64,000 nt of DNA from Pseudomonadota bacterium (GTDB taxonomy: Bacteria > Pseudomonadota > Alphaproteobacteria > Sphingomonadales > Sphingomonadaceae): the NCBI GenBank assembly GCA_023418595.1, contig JAEZZI010000002.1, positions 1 to 64,000 of the forward strand, given 5' to 3'. Position 1 is the stretch's first letter, and every line of letters starts with the position of its first letter. Positions 53,444-61,947 of this stretch are shown one piece after another. The notes under the pieces are model-generated. The model had not been told where the DNA came from, did not search any database, and saw nothing but the letters and a program-made list of their open reading frames with translations. The position numbers and the translations under genes were made by a program.

Positions 53444-54367
53444 ATGCCAATACCCGATTATCAAACCCTTATGCTTCCCGTTCTTCGCGTCGCAGCCGAT
53501 GGAGAAACTCGCGTTCCCATCGCGGCGGAAACGATCGCCGATCAGCTGGGGCTCACGGAAGAGCAGCGGGAGGAGCGACTTCCAAGCGGTGTCCAACGAT
53601 TGCTACATAACAGGATTCATTGGGCCAAATTTTATATGACCAAAGCGGGTCTTATCGAAAGTCCGAAGCGTGGGGTGTTTGTAGCTAGTTCTTCCGGCAG
53701 GGCGCTTCTGGATCGAGCGCCCGAACGCATTGATGTTGAAACACTGAAACAATACCCAGCATTTCTAGCATTTTCTGGTGCGACGACAACGAACGGGTTG
53801 CCTGACGATAGCCCCGCCTCCGAGGTTTCTGCTTCGGCAACCCCTGAAGAACAGATCGACGCTGCTCATACGATAATGAATGCAGCATTGAGGACGGATT
53901 TGCTGACAAGAGTATTGGAGCAATCGCCAGCCTTCTTCGAGCGGGTGATTGTCGATTTGCTTGTAGCGATGGGATATGGCGGCTCTCACGAAAACGCGGC
54001 GATGCGTTTAGGCAAGAGTGGCGACGGCGGGATTGATGGGGTAATTGACGAAGATCGTCTTGGTCTTGATCGCATCTACGTTCAGGCAAAACGCTATGCA
54101 TCACACATTGGCGTTGGGCGACCTGAAATTCAGGGCTTTGTAGGCAGCCTTGTTGGTCTGGGAGCGAACAAAGGGGTTTTTGTTACGACCTCCGCTTTCA
54201 GTAAATTGGCAAGCGAGTATGCGAAGGCTCTCCAGCAGCGAGTTATCCTGATCGACGGAAATCGCCTGACAGAGCTAATGTTGGAGTTCGGCGTGGGCGT
54301 TCGATTGAGCCGCACAATTGAAGTTAAGCGTCTCGATGAGGACTTCTTCAGTGAAGAGCTTCAGTAA
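53444..54367 (+). CDS. Mrr-type restriction endonuclease (type IV-like)
   Basis: 307 residues from the ATG at 53444. The N-terminal winged-helix Mrr_N domain (PDYQTLMLPVLRVAADGE, RVPIAAETIADQLGLTEEQR) is followed by the PD-(D/E)xK catalytic domain: DLLVAMGYGGSH, GKSGDGGIDGVIDEDRLGLD (Asp), RIYVQAKRY (Gln-x-Lys), and VGSLVGLGANKGVFVTTSAF. Mrr enzymes cut modified foreign DNA. No methylase or specificity gene is next to it. Base composition is visibly lower in GC than neighbours, suggesting recent acquisition between lepA and the iron ABC genes. Confidence 0.88.
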   Translation: MPIPDYQTLMLPVLRVAADGETRVPIAAETIADQLGLTEEQREERLPSGVQRLLHNRIHWAKFYMTKAGLIESPKRGVFVASSSGRALLDRAPERIDVETLKQYPAFLAFSGATTTNGLPDDSPASEVSASATPEEQIDAAHTIMNAALRTDLLTRVLEQSPAFFERVIVDLLVAMGYGGSHENAAMRLGKSGDGGIDGVIDEDRLGLDRIYVQAKRYASHIGVGRPEIQGFVGSLVGLGANKGVFVTTSAFSKLASEYAKALQQRVILIDGNRLTELMLEFGVGVRLSRTIEVKRLDEDFFSEELQ

Positions 54368-54465
54368 GCAAAGCTTTTCGCTATTATCTTATTTCCCTAA
54401 TAATCCCCGATTCCGAGATACACCTTTTGGCTTCTGGCAGAACTCGTTCAGGAGGCGAATACACC

Positions 54466-54506
54466 GCGGCACGGTGGACCCCGGCACTACGGCCGGGGTG
54501 ACGGGC
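54466..54506. repeat. Short palindromic repeat CACGGTGGACCCCGGC...GGCCGGGGTGACGG
   Basis: Inner stem ACCCCGGC with GCCGGGGT; short form of the element at 50773. It lies just upstream of the candidate Fur site of the iron transporter operon. Confidence 0.7.
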
Positions 54507-54524
54507 CACTTATTACGATCACAC

Positions 54525-54543
54525 GTTGCGAACCATTCGCAAC
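54525..54543 (+). promoter_or_regulatory. Perfect Fur-like palindrome before the iron ABC operon
   Basis: GTTGCGAACCATTCGCAAC is a perfect inverted repeat (8+3+8 bases) 50 bases before the substrate-binding protein gene. It fits the TTGCGA-N-TCGCAA style of alphaproteobacterial Fur boxes and explains iron-regulated expression. A further TCGCAACGA lies at about 54558. Binding is inferred. Confidence 0.65.
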
Positions 54544-54592
54544 ATCGCTAGACCCGCTCGCAACGAACGATCAAATCGGAGCCTCCCCCCTC

Positions 54593-55657
54593 ATGACCTT
54601 CGCTGTATCCCGCTCGCTTCTGCTCGCCCTTGCATCGGGTGTTGCGCTCGCCGCCTGTTCTTCCGGCGACGAGGCGGCGAACGGCAGCAATGCCGCCGCG
54701 GGCCAGCAGGTCGTCAACCTCTACTCCGCGCGGCATTATGACAGCGACAAGGCGCTGTACGATCGCTTCACCCAGGAAACCGGCATCCGCATCAACGTGA
54801 TCGAGGGCAATGCCGACGAGCTGATCGCGCGGATGCGGAGCGAAGGCGCACAGAGCCCCGCCGACCTGTTCATCACCGCCGACGCGGGCGCGCTCCACCG
54901 CGCCGAGCAGGCCGGGCTGTTCCAGCCGGTGCGCTCGGAGACGATCGAGCAGCGCATCCCCGCCAATCTGCGCGAGCCATCGGGGCTGTGGGCGGGCTTC
55001 ATGCGCCGCGCCCGCGTCGTCGCCTATGACAGCAACCGCGTCCGCGAGAACGAGGTCGAGACCTATGAACAGCTCGCTTCCCCTCGCTTCCGCAACCGGC
55101 TGTGCGTGCGCTCCGCCGACAATATCTACAATCTGTCGCTGGTCGGCGCGCTGATCGAGGCGTGGGGAGTGGAGAAGACCACCGAATGGGCGCGCGGCAT
55201 CGTCGCCAACATGGCGCGCCCGCCCGAAGGCGGCGACCGCGACCAGATCCGCGCGGTGAACGCAGGCGTCTGCGAAATCGCACTGACCAACAGCTATTAT
55301 TATATCCGCATGGCGAGCGGCGAGGATGCCGCCGACCGCGCGATGACCGAAAAGGTCCAGCTCGGCTTCCCGTCGCTCGACGGGCAGGGCAGCCATGTGA
55401 ACATCTCGGGCGGCGGCGTCGCGGCGAATGCGCCCAACCGCGACAATGCGGTCCGCCTGCTCGAATTCTTCACCGAGCCTTCGACGCAGGAATATATCTC
55501 GGCCAACAACAACGAATATCCCGCCAGCCCGACCGTGACCGCGCCGCCGCCGGTCGCAAGCTATACCGGGTTTCAGCCGCATCCGATGCCGGTCGCGAAC
55601 TTCGCGCGGCGTCAGGCGGAGGCGCAGAAGGTGATGGCAGCCGCAGGCTGGCGCTGA
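54593..55657 (+). CDS. Ferric-iron ABC transporter substrate-binding lipoprotein
   Basis: 354 residues with a lipoprotein signal (LALASGVALAAC, Cys lipobox). FbpA/FutA-type: VVNLYSARHYDSDKALYDRF at the start of the mature protein, GIRINVIEGNADELIARM, PADLFITADAGALHRAEQAG, and the tyrosine pair in ALTNSYYYIRM that binds Fe3+ in this family. Periplasmic ferric-ion carrier for the permease and ATPase downstream. Preceded by a Fur-like palindrome. Confidence 0.92.
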   Translation: MTFAVSRSLLLALASGVALAACSSGDEAANGSNAAAGQQVVNLYSARHYDSDKALYDRFTQETGIRINVIEGNADELIARMRSEGAQSPADLFITADAGALHRAEQAGLFQPVRSETIEQRIPANLREPSGLWAGFMRRARVVAYDSNRVRENEVETYEQLASPRFRNRLCVRSADNIYNLSLVGALIEAWGVEKTTEWARGIVANMARPPEGGDRDQIRAVNAGVCEIALTNSYYYIRMASGEDAADRAMTEKVQLGFPSLDGQGSHVNISGGGVAANAPNRDNAVRLLEFFTEPSTQEYISANNNEYPASPTVTAPPPVASYTGFQPHPMPVANFARRQAEAQKVMAAAGWR

Positions 55658-55749
55658 TTGGGGTTGGTTGGTGCGGATGGGATGGTAGGAACGGTAACAC
55701 GCCAAACCGTTCTATCCCGCAGGCCATCCAGTTTGACCCCACCTATCCA

Positions 55750-55847
55750 CGTTCGTGCTGAGCTTGTCGAAGCACTGTCCTTCCTTCGTGCCCCTGGTGC
55801 AGGGAGAAGAAAGAAGGACAGCATTTCGACAAGCTCAATGCGAACGG
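55750..55847. repeat. Family A palindromic repeat between the iron ABC genes 1 and 2
   Basis: CGTTCGTGCTGAGCTTGTCG to TTCGACAAGCTCAATGCGAA, inner arms CACTGTCCTTC and GAAGGACAG. Its last base is 7 bases before the permease ATG, so the ribosome-binding region of that gene is repeat-derived. Confidence 0.88.
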
Positions 55848-55854
55848 AAATTTG

Positions 55855-57426
55855 ATGTCTCAGCGCTTAATCCGCCCAAACCCCCTCGGCTGGGCGGCGC
55901 TGGTGGCGGCGTTGCTGGCCGCCGCGCCGCTGGTCGGGGTGGTTTATGCCGCGCTTGGGGCCGAGCGTGCCGACATCGCGGCACACGAATTGTGGCGTTA
56001 TGCCGGAACCTCCGCCGTCCTCGCGATCGTGGTGGGCGTGCTGGTCGCCATCATCGGCACCGCCACCGCCTGGCTGACCGTGATGCAAGACTTCCCGGCC
56101 AGGCGCGTCCTCACTTGGGCATTGGTGCTGCCGCTGGCGGTGCCGGGCTTCGCGCTCGCCTATGCCTATGCCGACATGCTCGATGTCGGCGGTGCGCTCC
56201 GCACCTGGCTGCGCGAGGATTTCGGGTACAATCCGATGTGGTCGATCCGGTCGATCCCCGGCGCGGCATTCGTGCTCGCGCTCGCTTTCTACCCCTATGT
56301 CTATCTGGCAATGCGCGCGGCGTTTCTGATGCAGTCGGCGGATTTGATGGACGCCAGCCGCACGCTGGGCGCGTCGCGGTGGCGGGCACTGGCCGCCGTC
56401 GCAATCCCGGTCGCGCGGCCTGCGCTGGCGGCGGGGGTGGCGCTGGCGGTGATGGAGACACTCGCCGATTACGGGGCGGTGCGGTATCTGAGCGTGCAGA
56501 CGCTGACCACCGGTGTCGTGCGCGCCTGGTCGGTGTTCGGATCGACCGCGAGTGCGGCGACGCTGGCCTTGCCGCTGATGGGGGCGGCGTTCTTCCTTTT
56601 GTGGGTCGAGCGTTCGGCGCGGCGCGGCAAGGTTCATGAAGGGGGCCGCGCGCAGCTGCGTCCGCTGACCGTCACGCGCCTGACCGGCGCTCGCGCCGCG
56701 CTGGCAACGACCGTCTGCGCGCTGCCGGTGATCCTCGGCCTGCTGATTCCCGCCGCGTGGCTGGCGCACCTTGCGCTCGAACAAACCCCCGACTTGCCGC
56801 GGCTGACTGCCGCCGCCACCCGCAGCCTGGCGCTGGGCCTGAGCGGCGCAGCGCTCACCGTCCTCCTCGCGACGATGCTGGCAGTGGGGGGCAGGGGGCG
56901 GCCGATGCTGCTGCGGCTCGCCAGCCTGGGTTATGCGACGCCGGGCGCGGTGATGGCGATCGGGCTGTTGGTTCCCGCATCGCTCCTGTGGAATGCGGGG
57001 ATATTGTCGTCGGGGCTGGTCATCGGCGTCGCGCTGCTGTTGCTCGCCTATGCCGCGCGGTTGATGGCGGCGGCGCTCGAGCCGATCGTGGCGGGGCTGG
57101 AGCGCATCGCGCCGTCCACCCGCCACGCCGCGCGGATGCTGGGCAGGGGACCGGTCGGCGGCGCGGTTGCCGTTGACCTCCCGCTCGCCCGCGGGGCGGT
57201 GCTGACCGCCGCGCTGCTGGTCTTCATCGATATCGTCAAGGAACTGCCCGCAACGCTGATCCTGCGGCCGTTCAATTTCGACACGCTGGCGGTGATCGCC
57301 AATAATTACGCGCTGGACGAACGGCTGGGGCAGGCGGGACTGCCGTCGCTGATCGTGGTGGCACTAGCGCTCGGCCCGGTAATCTGGCTGTCGCGGCGCA
57401 TTGCCGCGGTGCGTCCGGTTGGCTAG
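55855..57426 (+). CDS. Ferric-iron ABC transporter permease (FbpB type)
   Basis: 523 residues with about twelve membrane helices in two homologous halves, as in FbpB. Both halves carry an EAA loop for the ATPase: DASRTLGASRWRALAAVAIP in the first, ERIAPSTRHAARMLGRGPVG in the second. The ATG at 55855 immediately follows a TTG in frame; the repeat ends 7 bases upstream, so no classical ribosome-binding site beyond ACGGAAA is present. Inner membrane; partner of the flanking genes. Confidence 0.92.
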   Translation: MSQRLIRPNPLGWAALVAALLAAAPLVGVVYAALGAERADIAAHELWRYAGTSAVLAIVVGVLVAIIGTATAWLTVMQDFPARRVLTWALVLPLAVPGFALAYAYADMLDVGGALRTWLREDFGYNPMWSIRSIPGAAFVLALAFYPYVYLAMRAAFLMQSADLMDASRTLGASRWRALAAVAIPVARPALAAGVALAVMETLADYGAVRYLSVQTLTTGVVRAWSVFGSTASAATLALPLMGAAFFLLWVERSARRGKVHEGGRAQLRPLTVTRLTGARAALATTVCALPVILGLLIPAAWLAHLALEQTPDLPRLTAAATRSLALGLSGAALTVLLATMLAVGGRGRPMLLRLASLGYATPGAVMAIGLLVPASLLWNAGILSSGLVIGVALLLLAYAARLMAAALEPIVAGLERIAPSTRHAARMLGRGPVGGAVAVDLPLARGAVLTAALLVFIDIVKELPATLILRPFNFDTLAVIANNYALDERLGQAGLPSLIVVALALGPVIWLSRRIAAVRPVG

Positions 57427-57460
57427 GCGAGAAGTGTGAGGACAATCCTACTCCCACCCT

Positions 57461-57543
57461 ATCCGTTCGTTTCGAGCGAAGTCGAGAAACGTGAGCTTGG
57501 CGCGCGCGAGCGTTTCTCGACTTCGCTCGAAACGAACGGGTAG
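57461..57543. repeat. Family B palindromic repeat between the iron ABC genes 2 and 3
   Basis: CGTTCGTTTCGAGCGAAGTC with inverse GACTTCGCTCGAAACGAACG, loop region CGAGAAACGTGAGCTTGGCG. Ends within about 8 bases of the ATPase ATG at 57552; the GGGTAGGGG that serves as its ribosome-binding site is at the edge of the repeat. Confidence 0.88.
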
Positions 57544-57551
57544 GGGGCGCG

Positions 57552-58583
57552 ATGCACACCATGCCCGCACCTGCCTTGTCCGTCGCCGATGTCGCCAAAT
57601 CCTATGGAGCGGTGCAGGCGGTGGATGGCGCCAGTTTCGACCTGGCGGCGGGGCAAGTGACATGCCTGCTCGGTCGATCGGGCTGCGGCAAGTCCACCTT
57701 GCTCCGCCTGATCGCCGGACTGGAACGCGCCGACCGCGGCCGCATCGCGGCGGGGGAAGCGATCTTCGCCGACGCCGCCACCCACCTCCCCCCCGAAAAG
57801 CGCGGCATCGGCCTGGTATTCCAGGACTATGCTCTGTTCCCGCATCTCGACGTGACGAAGAATGTCGGTTTCGGTCTGGCGCATCTGAACAAGGCCGAGC
57901 GTGCCGGGCGGGTCGCCGCCCTGCTCGACCGCTTCCAGATCGCGCACCTCGCAAGCGCCTATCCCCACAGCCTGTCCGGCGGCGAACAGCAGCGCGTCGC
58001 CATCGCCCGCGCGCTTGCCCGCGAACCTGCGGTGGTGCTGATGGACGAGCCATTCTCCGGCCTCGACGGGGCGCTGCGCCGCGACATCCAGCTCGCGATC
58101 CTGGGCGAGTTGCGCGCGAGCGGCGCGGCGGTGCTGATCGTTACCCATGACGCGGAAGAAGCCATGCGCGTCGGCGACAGGATCGTCCTGATGGCCGAGG
58201 GCCGCGTCCTCCAGACCGGCACGCCGGAAGAATGCTACGCGCAGCCCACCAGCGCCGCTGCCGCCCGCTTGCTAGGCCCGGTTAACGCGCTGCCGGGGGT
58301 GGTGAAGGACGGCCGGATCACCACCGCGCTAGGCATGACGCCCGCCCCCGGCCACCCGGACGGCCCCGCGACGCTGATCGCTCGGCCGGAGGCATTCGCG
58401 ATGGCGGGGGAGGGTGAAGGGTTCGACCTGACGGTCAGCGAAATCGCCTATCTCGGCGATCGGTACGAGGTGTCGGGGATGGTCGGCGACACGCCGATTC
58501 TCGCGCATCTCAATACCCGCCCGATCTTGGGTCGCGGCACGGTGCAGCTTGCTGTGTCGTCAGATGCCGTTCGGCTCGTCTAG
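57552..58583 (+). CDS. Ferric-iron ABC transporter ATP-binding protein (FbpC type)
   Basis: 343 residues. Walker A GRSGCGKST, Q-loop VFQDYALFP, signature LSGGEQQR, Walker B VVLMDEPFSGLD, switch His in LIVTHDAEEA. A C-terminal regulatory TOBE-like domain (PEAFAMAGEGEGFDLTVSEI onward) is present, as in FbpC. It couples ATP hydrolysis to Fe3+ import through the upstream permease. Confidence 0.93.
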   Translation: MHTMPAPALSVADVAKSYGAVQAVDGASFDLAAGQVTCLLGRSGCGKSTLLRLIAGLERADRGRIAAGEAIFADAATHLPPEKRGIGLVFQDYALFPHLDVTKNVGFGLAHLNKAERAGRVAALLDRFQIAHLASAYPHSLSGGEQQRVAIARALAREPAVVLMDEPFSGLDGALRRDIQLAILGELRASGAAVLIVTHDAEEAMRVGDRIVLMAEGRVLQTGTPEECYAQPTSAAAARLLGPVNALPGVVKDGRITTALGMTPAPGHPDGPATLIARPEAFAMAGEGEGFDLTVSEIAYLGDRYEVSGMVGDTPILAHLNTRPILGRGTVQLAVSSDAVRLV

Positions 58584-58676
58584 TCCAACGGCGATTTGCT
58601 GGACGGGTGCGGACAAAGCGGAATGTCGGCAATCGACCCCATTGCGGACATCAGACCACGCGGGCACCTTGCGCTA

Positions 58677-59120
58677 ATGGTGAAAGGTGACAAATCTCGC
58701 CTGAGTAAGCTGCTGACGGAGAGCCGGCTAAAGAAGCGGGCCTCCATTTTGATCGGTTGGTGGGCGTCGGTCGGCGTGTCCGTATCACCCGTTGCGCCCG
58801 ACCGATACTGGCTCCTTCTGAATAGGCTGCGCGTCGGACGCTCGGGGCCGCTGGGCAAGACCAGCGACATCCTTGCGGAACTTCGAGCTTTCAGCACCGG
58901 TTCGGACATGCTGACCGTCATCGGGTGGGACGTCGACGAGGAGCCCGCGCTCCTCATCGGCGCGGAAAAGCTGATAGCGAAAGTGTCGGCCCTGGATCAG
59001 ATTTATCCAGATGGATTTATTCTCATTAGTGATCTCGATGGGAAAGCTTTACTCGTGGATTTCGATTACGAGGCAGGACCCCACGTCAATAGTATCGACT
59101 TGCCAACAAGCGGAATCTGA
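58677..59120 (+). CDS. Hypothetical protein, start uncertain
   Basis: 147 residues from the ATG at 58677; ATGs at 58596 and 58623 are also in frame, but that leader (MSAIDPIADIRP) looks like a common alphaproteobacterial intergenic pattern. The C-terminal part (LITVIGWDVDEEPALLIGAE-like, then KLIAKVSALDQIYPDGFILI and SDLDGKALLVDFDYE) has believable alternating hydrophobicity and acidic turns. I do not recognise a family. No signal peptide. It may be real or a decayed gene. Confidence 0.4.
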   Translation: MVKGDKSRLSKLLTESRLKKRASILIGWWASVGVSVSPVAPDRYWLLLNRLRVGRSGPLGKTSDILAELRAFSTGSDMLTVIGWDVDEEPALLIGAEKLIAKVSALDQIYPDGFILISDLDGKALLVDFDYEAGPHVNSIDLPTSGI

Positions 59121-59355
59121 TGTCCGCTACCCACCCAATTTCCGGCGTAAGGCGCTATCGGCGGCATTCCTAATAGCTGCCCTACGTATCGATCGCGCGT
59201 CGATTGCCTCACCACTCGGAAAGGTTCGAGCCCCACCGCCCGCCGACATAAACTCTCCCCTCACCCTAGGTTCAGGCGCGTTTCTGTATTAGCACGCCCC
59301 GATGGCGCGCCCTTCAGGTTCGCCCATTGTCCCGAGTTTCAATCCGGAGAGTTTC

Positions 59356-61524
59356 ATGAAGGCGATTTTGTTGGCGGGCGCGGCTGCGTTCGCGCTTGGA
59401 GGATGCAGCAGCATGGCGACCACCGATGGCACCACCGCGAGCGCGGGCAGCGAAGCGCCGGTCGCCGCCGCCGGGGATCAGGCGATGCCCGACAACATCC
59501 TGCTCGCCGACTGGTCCGGCCCATATGACGGGGTGCCGCCGTTCGACAAGGTGACGCCCGCGATGTTCCCCGAAGCCATCCAGTACGGCATCGACGAACA
59601 GCGCCGCGAATATCAGGCGATTACCCGCCACCGCGCCGCGCCGACCTTTGAAACGGTCATCGTGCCGATGGAAAAGGCCGGCGAGCGGCTGGGCCGGGTC
59701 ATGGCGGTGTTCGGCGTGATGACCAGCAACATGACGACGCCCGAATATCAGGCGCTGCAACGCGAATGGGGGCCGAAGCTGTCGGCGGCGTCTGACGAGA
59801 TCACGCTCGACCCGATGCTGTTTCAGCGGATCAAGGCGGTCTATGACAACCGCAACAATGCCGGGCTGAACGCGCAGCAGATCCGACTGGTCGAACGTTA
59901 TTATGACAGCTTCGTCCGCCGCGGCGCAAATCTGAATGCCGAACAGAAGCAGCAGCTGTCGGCCTACAACGCCGCGCTCGCCAAGGAATTCTCCAGCTTC
60001 TCCGAAAAGGTGCTTGCGGACGAAAGCACCTATATCACCGCCACCGAAGCGCAGATGAAGGGCGTCCCCGCCGACATCAAGGGCGCAGCCGCCGGTGCGG
60101 CGAAGGAGCGCAACCTGCCCGCAGGCAGCTATGCGATCGTCAACACCCGTTCGGCGGTCGATCCGGTGCTGACCTTTGCCGAGGACCGGGCGCTGCGTGA
60201 GAAAGTCTGGCGCGCCTTCGTCAGCCGCGGCGACAATGGCGGCGCGAACGACACCAATGCGACGATCGCGACGATCACCCAGATCCGCGCCGATCGCGCC
60301 AAGCTCTTGGGCTATCGGAACCACGCCGAATGGCGGATGCAGGACACGATGGCGAAGACGCCAGCGGCTGCCAACGAGCTGATGATGCGCGTCTGGCCCG
60401 CTGCGGTCGCGCGCGTGAAGCAGGAGGTTGCCGACCAGCAGGCGATGGCCAAATCGCTGGGTCAGAACATCACGATCGAACCGTGGGATTACCGTTTCTA
60501 TCAGGAAAAGGTCCGCAAGGATCGCTACGACCTCTCCGCCGACGAGGTGAAGCCCTATTTCGAGCTGAACAACATCATCGAGGCGTCCTATTGGGCGGCA
60601 GGCGAATTGTTCGGCCTCGATTTCAAGGAAATCACCGGCACCGTGCCCGTCTGGCATCCCGATATCCGCGTCTATTCGGTGACGAAGCGCGGGTCGGGCG
60701 ATCAGGTCGGCGTGTTCTATCGCGACGATTATGCGCGCACCGGCAAGCGGTCGGGCGCGTGGGCGACCACCTATCGCAGCCGTGCCGGGCTGACCGACAA
60801 GGACATCGTGCTGGGTTCGAACAACAATAATTTCGTGAAGCCGCCTGCGGGTCAGCCCGCGCTCATCAGCCTGGATGACGCGGAAACGCTGTTCCACGAA
60901 TTCGGCCATGCGCTGCACTATTTCATCTCGAACGTCGAATATCCGAGCTTCAACGGCACCCCGCGCGACTTCGTGGAATATCCCAGCCAGGTGAACGAGA
61001 ATTGGCTGCTGACCCAGCCGGTGCTCAGCCGCTTCGCCAAGCATTACCAGACCGGCGAAGTGATGCCCGCGTCGCTGATCGCCAAGATCGAAAAGGCATC
61101 GACCTTCAACCAGGGCTTTGCGACGGTCGAATATCTGTCGTCCGCGATCGTCGACATGGAAATGCACACCCGCTCGACGGGCGTCGCGGACCCGGATGCG
61201 TTCGAGAAGGAAACGCTGGCCAAGATCGGGATGCCGCGCGAGATCGTGATGCGGCACCGCCTGCCGCAGTTCAACCACCTTTTCTCGTCCGACGCCTATT
61301 CGGCGGGCTATTACAGCTATCTCTGGTCGGAGACGATGGACGCCGACACTTGGGCGCTGTTCGAGCAACGCGGCGTGTTCGACAAGGCGACGGCCGATAG
61401 CTATGCCAAGTGGATCCTGTCCACCGGCAATGAAATCGACCGCGCGGAGGCGTATCGCAATTTCCGCGGGCGCGACCCGCAGGTCGACGCGCTGCTCATC
61501 AAGCGCGGCTTCCCGGTCAACTGA
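59356..61524 (+). CDS. Peptidyl-dipeptidase, M3 family (Dcp-like) lipoprotein
   Basis: 722 residues. The ATG at 59356 has GGAGAG upstream and a lipoprotein signal (LLAGAAAFALGGC) with Cys lipobox; a Ser/Thr/Ala-rich linker follows. The zinc site HEFGHALH begins at His514, with the third ligand Glu downstream in EYPSQVNENWLL. Family motifs KPPAGQPALISLDDAETLFH and QFNHLFSSDAYSAGYYSYLW are present. It removes C-terminal dipeptides from peptides, here in the periplasm. Monocistronic with its own terminator. Confidence 0.93.
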   Translation: MKAILLAGAAAFALGGCSSMATTDGTTASAGSEAPVAAAGDQAMPDNILLADWSGPYDGVPPFDKVTPAMFPEAIQYGIDEQRREYQAITRHRAAPTFETVIVPMEKAGERLGRVMAVFGVMTSNMTTPEYQALQREWGPKLSAASDEITLDPMLFQRIKAVYDNRNNAGLNAQQIRLVERYYDSFVRRGANLNAEQKQQLSAYNAALAKEFSSFSEKVLADESTYITATEAQMKGVPADIKGAAAGAAKERNLPAGSYAIVNTRSAVDPVLTFAEDRALREKVWRAFVSRGDNGGANDTNATIATITQIRADRAKLLGYRNHAEWRMQDTMAKTPAAANELMMRVWPAAVARVKQEVADQQAMAKSLGQNITIEPWDYRFYQEKVRKDRYDLSADEVKPYFELNNIIEASYWAAGELFGLDFKEITGTVPVWHPDIRVYSVTKRGSGDQVGVFYRDDYARTGKRSGAWATTYRSRAGLTDKDIVLGSNNNNFVKPPAGQPALISLDDAETLFHEFGHALHYFISNVEYPSFNGTPRDFVEYPSQVNENWLLTQPVLSRFAKHYQTGEVMPASLIAKIEKASTFNQGFATVEYLSSAIVDMEMHTRSTGVADPDAFEKETLAKIGMPREIVMRHRLPQFNHLFSSDAYSAGYYSYLWSETMDADTWALFEQRGVFDKATADSYAKWILSTGNEIDRAEAYRNFRGRDPQVDALLIKRGFPVN

Positions 61525-61537
61525 TCCGGGCAATGAA

Positions 61538-61565
61538 AAGGCCGGTCCCGTAAGGGGCCGGCCTT
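61538..61565 (+). terminator. Hairpin terminator after the M3 peptidase gene
   Basis: AAGGCCGGTCCC (61538-61549) and GGGGCCGGCCTT (61554-61565) form a 12-bp stem with a GTAA tetraloop; only a broken T run follows. Confidence 0.7.
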
Positions 61566-61947
61566 GTGGTTTCGGGGGGCTTGGTCTCAGGTCTGCGCGA
61601 TTTACAACGGTCGCAGCCGGGGCGACAACAGGTGGGTCGCGGCGACCGCCAGACCCACATTGTCGAGACTGGTGATCGCCGCACATCATGCTTGCATTGT
61701 TCTGCGCTGCACAGGCCAAGACGAGAATTTTGAGATCTTCATGGCCCAGTTCGTTCGCGGGGGGCGCCATCTAGGCCTCGGCGGCGTCAAAACGATGCCC
61801 CGTTTTCCGGGCATTTCATTGCGAGGAACCCGCGGGGCCACTTTACCATCCGCGCTGTTGATGGGGCCCGACCCTATATGGAAACCGTTATCCTCGATCA
61901 AAGGAAGAGCGGGTAGCGCCAGATTGGCGGTTGCCCCCACCCGCGCT
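61566..61947. other. 382-base stretch without a recognised gene
   Basis: Open frames in this stretch show no recognisable domain or ribosome-binding site. A short palindrome-like CCCCGTTTTCCGGGCA lies around 61800. It probably holds the promoter of the LacI gene downstream. Confidence 0.5.

Noticed and set aside
59314..61770. 818-codon minus-strand frame opposite the M3 peptidase
   Set aside because: Antisense shadow of a gene with an intact HEFGHALH site; low-complexity Arg/Gly/Val composition and no ribosome-binding site.
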